Source: an uncultured Erysipelotrichaceae bacterium (GTDB lineage Bacteria; Bacillota_I; Bacilli_A; RF39; UBA660). Taken from it: a stretch of 33,841 bases of DNA. The translations under genes and the position numbers were made by a program. How positions within the stretch are numbered: the stretch's first letter is position 1; the number at the start of each line of letters is the position of its first letter. The notes below the pieces were generated by a model. It was given only the letters and a program-made list of their open reading frames with translations. It was not told where the DNA came from and ran no database searches. Shown here piece after piece: positions 30,542 to 33,841 of this stretch. Location of the stretch: the NCBI GenBank assembly GCA_902797995.1, contig CADBUX010000013.1, forward strand, positions 1 to 33,841, written 5' to 3'.

Positions 30542-33500
30542 GTGGATAGAGAAGTAAAAAGAAAACTAAAGATAACGATTTTTGGAATACTGGGAATGAT
30601 ATCACTAATAGTAGGGATATCTTTTGCAGTGTTTTCAGTAAATTTAACAGGAAGACAAACACAAAGTATAAATACAGGATGTTTAAAAATAGAAATGAGT
30701 GATAATGGAGCATTAAGTCTTAATGATGCATATCCAATTACTGATGATGAAGGACTTGCTAGTGATCCTTATACATATACAATAGAGAATACGTGCACGG
30801 TAGATGCTTTTTATGAAGCGACACTTAATGTAATGAGTGGTTCTAATACAAGTAATTTATCTAAAGTAAAAGTGGCTTTAGATGGTGACTCTTATTTAAA
30901 ACCAACAATTGAAAGTAGTTTACCTTTAGGAACTCTTTTAGAAGAAGAAGCTAATGTAATACAAACATATAAATTAGATGAAGGATTCTTAAGAGTGGGT
31001 GAGAGAAAAACATTTAATCTAAGAATATGGATAGATTATGATGTTGAAGAAATAAGCGGAAAAATAGAGAATAAAGTAATAATAAATTCAGAAGCAAGAA
31101 ATAATAATACACTTGTATATAACACAAATAGTGCTGCATATTTTTCGGGAAATAAGCAAACACTTTTGAAAAACAATAATTATAAACAAGTAGCAAGTAC
31201 AAGTGGTATAGTAGAAGCAAAAGATGGAAATAACACTAAATATTTTTATAGAGGTAATCCAAGTAATAGTATATCGTTTGGATCATATAACGTAGATAGT
31301 AATGGACATAGTGCAGGAGAAGCTATGACGTGGAAGATACTTAGTACAAATAATGATGGAAGTATAAATTTGATACTTGAAGATTCCATAGGAAATAGTA
31401 CATATGAAAATGTAAATAACTTGCTTACAAGTTTTTATAACACACACCTGCAAGATGAAGAAAGTTATATCAAAACGGATAGTACTTTCTGTAAGGAAGG
31501 TGCAACAAGTGGTGAATATTTAGCTAAGTTAAGAGCAGAAAACAATAATCCAAGTAGTAAATGTAATGGAAATAGTGTATTTACAAAGATAGGGCTTCCA
31601 ACAGTAGATGAGTTAATGTATGCAGGAGGAGTTCTTGATACAAAAAATCAAAACTTTTATTTATATAACGGAGGAAGTTTTTTAACAGGAACAAGTGCAA
31701 GTGGAAGTACAGTATATGCATCAAATGTTAATAAATCAATTGAAGAAGTAAGTGCAAGTACATCAGTTGGAGTAAGACCAGTTATAACGGTAAAAGCTGA
31801 TACGATGCTTTCAGGAGCTGGTACAGATGCTAGTCCATATTATGTAACTGGTAAATATTCAAGTCCACATACAGCAAGTACAGATAATGTAAAACCAGTT
31901 ATAACATATGCAAGAGTAGACGAAAAATGGAGTAAAACTAATAAAACAATAGAAATAAGTGCAAAAGATAATGTGGCAATTGAAGGATACCTGGTTAAGA
32001 ATAATAGTTCAGCACCAAGTGCAAATGATAGTGGATGGGAAATAACAACAAGTACAAAATATACAACAGTAAATACATATGATAATGGAACATATTATGT
32101 GTTTGCAAAAGATGCTGCTGGTAATGTTTCTTTAGGAGAGAAAGTAGTAATTGGAAGAGTTGATAAGACAGCACCAACATGCAGTATAAGAGTTAATAGT
32201 AATCCTGATAATACTTTATATAAAACACTTACAATATTATCAGATGATACTAATATAGACTTAAAAGGATATAGCTGGGATGACGACGAAGATATAACAA
32301 CATCAACAAGAAAAATTGGAGCAAATGGAATATATAAAGCATATTTAACAGATCTTGCGGGAAATAAAGGTAACTGTAGTGTTACAGTAACAAGTGTAAC
32401 AGAGTTCTATACAGTAATATATAATGCAAATGGTGGAGTAGGAGAAGATGTAGAAGATGCAGTAGCAGTAGGGCAGGATTATACACTTATAAAAAATAAA
32501 TTCACAAGAATAGGATATGGATTTGTAGGATGGAGTACAAATTCTAATGCAACAACAGCAACCTATACTGATAAACAAGAAGTAAGAGATTTAACTACAT
32601 CTGGAAACACGGTAACTTTATATGCGATATGGGATGCAACTGCACTTGAATTTGAAGATAAAGAAATGAACAAAACATATAGTACAAGTGCTGAGACCGC
32701 TAGTATAACACCTGCAAGTAATGGTAGTGGAACTTATACATACATAGAAAAGAGTGAAAAGAATGCATCAGGAACAAGTACAAATTATATAAGTATAAGT
32801 GGTACAACAATTAATATAGCGGCTAATACCCCTGCGGGAGTATATACATATGTTATAACAGCAAAAGATAGTGTAACTAATGTTACAAAAGATGCAACAT
32901 ATACGATAACTATAGGAAAAGCTAACAGTAGCTTATCACTTAATCCTACAAGTGGAACATTAACATATGGGACAAATGGAACAGCAACAATAACAAAAAC
33001 TGGAGATGGAACGTTATCTTGTGTAAGTAGTGATACAACAGTAGCAACATGTTCTATCTCTGGTACCACTCTTACAATAGTTCCAAAAGCTAATGCAGCA
33101 GATGGTAAAACTGCTACAATAACAGTAAAACTTGGGGCAGGCGATAATTATAAAGCAGCCACAGATGTTACATATACAGCTACAGTAAATAGAAAAACAC
33201 TTACTTGTCCGAGTGCGCCAACTGATAAAACATATAATGGAGAAGAACAATTAAGCGGAATAACATGTCCAACAGGTTCAACTGCTGGAGGAACACAAAA
33301 GGCAACAAATGCTTCTACAACAGCATATAGTCAAACATGTACAGCAAATAGTGGATATAAATTTGCTAGTAGTTGTTCGGTAAATTGGAAGATAAATAAA
33401 AAAGCTGTAACGATAACAGCAAAGGATCAAACAGTAAATTATGGAACAGCAATAAGTAAAACAGTAAATGATATAACATCAAGTGGTTTAGTAACAGGAC

Positions 33501-33841
33501 ATTCAGTAAGTGCAATAACGCTTGCACAAAGTACAACTGCAGTAACTACAACAGGAAAGATAACAGCGAGTGCTGCAACAATAAAAGATGGATCAAGTAA
33601 CACAGTAACAGATAATTATTCAATAACATATGCGCAAGGGGATTTAACAATTGAAAAAGTGCCAGCAACATGTCCAACAACATTTACAGCATATAGTGGT
33701 ACATATGATGGAAGTAGTCACACAATTTCGGCTTCAGGACATAGTGGAGGAACACTGCAATATAGAACAAGTACAACAGGAACATGGTCAAATACAAAAC
33801 CAAGCGCGACAAATGTATCTGATTCAAAAACAGTGTATGTA
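30542..33841 (+). CDS. Giant modular surface protein, 3' end beyond window
   Basis: The frame is open from GTG 30542 (behind GGTGAT) to the window edge: 1,100 codons without a stop. Modules: signal/anchor helix (about 9-30, ending GISFAVFS); TasA/camelysin-like domain (about 30-190, SINTGCLKIEM) sharing its plan with the protein at 7571; a DUF6273-like module (about 205-430: GSYNVDS, AMTWKIL, GLPTVDELMYAGG, VGVRPVITVK); an Ig-like module (about 450-545, KDAAGNVS); a Listeria-Bacteroides/Flg_new repeat (about 622-700, YNANGGVGE and GYGFVGWS); then Ig/MBG-type repeats from 700 on (AVTITAKDQTVNYG). Thr/Ser/Asn/Ala-rich. Probably a cell-surface adhesin. The coding strand is notably A-rich and T-poor relative to neighbours. 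Confidence 0.88.
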   Translation, partial: MDREVKRKLKITIFGILGMISLIVGISFAVFSVNLTGRQTQSINTGCLKIEMSDNGALSLNDAYPITDDEGLASDPYTYTIENTCTVDAFYEATLNVMSGSNTSNLSKVKVALDGDSYLKPTIESSLPLGTLLEEEANVIQTYKLDEGFLRVGERKTFNLRIWIDYDVEEISGKIENKVIINSEARNNNTLVYNTNSAAYFSGNKQTLLKNNNYKQVASTSGIVEAKDGNNTKYFYRGNPSNSISFGSYNVDSNGHSAGEAMTWKILSTNNDGSINLILEDSIGNSTYENVNNLLTSFYNTHLQDEESYIKTDSTFCKEGATSGEYLAKLRAENNNPSSKCNGNSVFTKIGLPTVDELMYAGGVLDTKNQNFYLYNGGSFLTGTSASGSTVYASNVNKSIEEVSASTSVGVRPVITVKADTMLSGAGTDASPYYVTGKYSSPHTASTDNVKPVITYARVDEKWSKTNKTIEISAKDNVAIEGYLVKNNSSAPSANDSGWEITTSTKYTTVNTYDNGTYYVFAKDAAGNVSLGEKVVIGRVDKTAPTCSIRVNSNPDNTLYKTLTILSDDTNIDLKGYSWDDDEDITTSTRKIGANGIYKAYLTDLAGNKGNCSVTVTSVTEFYTVIYNANGGVGEDVEDAVAVGQDYTLIKNKFTRIGYGFVGWSTNSNATTATYTDKQEVRDLTTSGNTVTLYAIWDATALEFEDKEMNKTYSTSAETASITPASNGSGTYTYIEKSEKNASGTSTNYISISGTTINIAANTPAGVYTYVITAKDSVTNVTKDATYTITIGKANSSLSLNPTSGTLTYGTNGTATITKTGDGTLSCVSSDTTVATCSISGTTLTIVPKANAADGKTATITVKLGAGDNYKAATDVTYTATVNRKTLTCPSAPTDKTYNGEEQLSGITCPTGSTAGGTQKATNASTTAYSQTCTANSGYKFASSCSVNWKINKKAVTITAKDQTVNYGTAISKTVNDITSSGLVTGHSVSAITLAQSTTAVTTTGKITASAATIKDGSSNTVTDNYSITYAQGDLTIEKVPATCPTTFTAYSGTYDGSSHTISASGHSGGTLQYRTSTTGTWSNTKPSATNVSDSKTVYV

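Noticed and set aside
30519-33250. Several long minus-strand frames rich in Leu/Tyr/Ser/Cys/Val
   Set aside because: They mirror the continuous plus-strand surface-protein frame and have no ribosome-binding sites or recognisable motifs.
1-33841. CRISPR arrays, tRNA or rRNA genes, replication origin
   Set aside because: I saw no regularly spaced direct repeats, cloverleaf sequences, rRNA segments or DnaA-box clusters.

Overview
The window is very AT-rich bacterial chromosome with mostly TAA and TAG stops, but mreC ends in a genuine TGA overlapping the next start, so the code is standard and not the Mycoplasma code. Strong Shine-Dalgarno sites, sigma-A type promoters, TasA-like surface proteins, BspA-type repeats and a set of Firmicutes sporulation-associated genes (SpoIIB-like, SpoIVFA/SpoIVFB-like, YlbJ, YlbL, Cse60, YqfQ-like) point to an uncultured gut Bacilli lineage. 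An RF39/ML615J-28-type genome is my best guess, but this is inference.

Layout. 1-2756: 3' end of a structured transcript, a YqfQ-like gene on the minus strand, then a type IV pilus/type II secretion pair (PilC/GspF and prepilin peptidase). 2809-3943: an ORF6N-domain gene and, converging on it, a small Cse60-type spore protein gene. 4060-7482: Lon protease, a candidate minus-strand small RNA, and an ArsP_2-type metal exporter. 7571-9171: a TasA-like protein with a cysteine-rich C-terminus, then a 360-bp stretch bounded by inverted repeats (decayed IS or MITE). 9255-10190: a RhuM-Doc/Fic fusion. 10270-13022: ackA, nrnA-like and engB. 13055-18558: a small unknown gene followed by a tightly packed operon (SpoIIB-like, radC, mreC, mreD, spoIVFA-like, spoIVFB, GHL10 lipoprotein) that resembles the Bacillus spoIIB-radC-mre-spoIVF region without mreB and minCD. 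18574-19149: a YefM/YoeB toxin-antitoxin operon with a clear promoter and operator. 19242-22913: pilus ATPase and two prepilin-like proteins, one fused to BspA-type leucine-rich repeats. 22903-26852: YlbJ, YlbL, MurC and a YqgX-type metallo-hydrolase. 26978-28786: a secreted transglutaminase-fold/L,D-transpeptidase fusion. 28917-30455: a KilA-N gene, a decayed BRO-like pseudogene and an XRE regulator in one minus-strand cluster. 30542-end: a very large surface protein that runs off the window.

The most interesting pattern concerns the phage-type DNA-binding genes. Three intact genes of three different families (ORF6N, RhuM, KilA-N) each carry a perfect inverted repeat inside the coding sequence, about 180-230 nt after the start codon, at the linker after the N-terminal domain. 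Each repeat has a different sequence. The decayed BRO-like pseudogene keeps a mutated inverted repeat at the same place. This looks like a gene-specific, position-conserved DNA element embedded in the coding region, possibly a self-recognition or recombination site.
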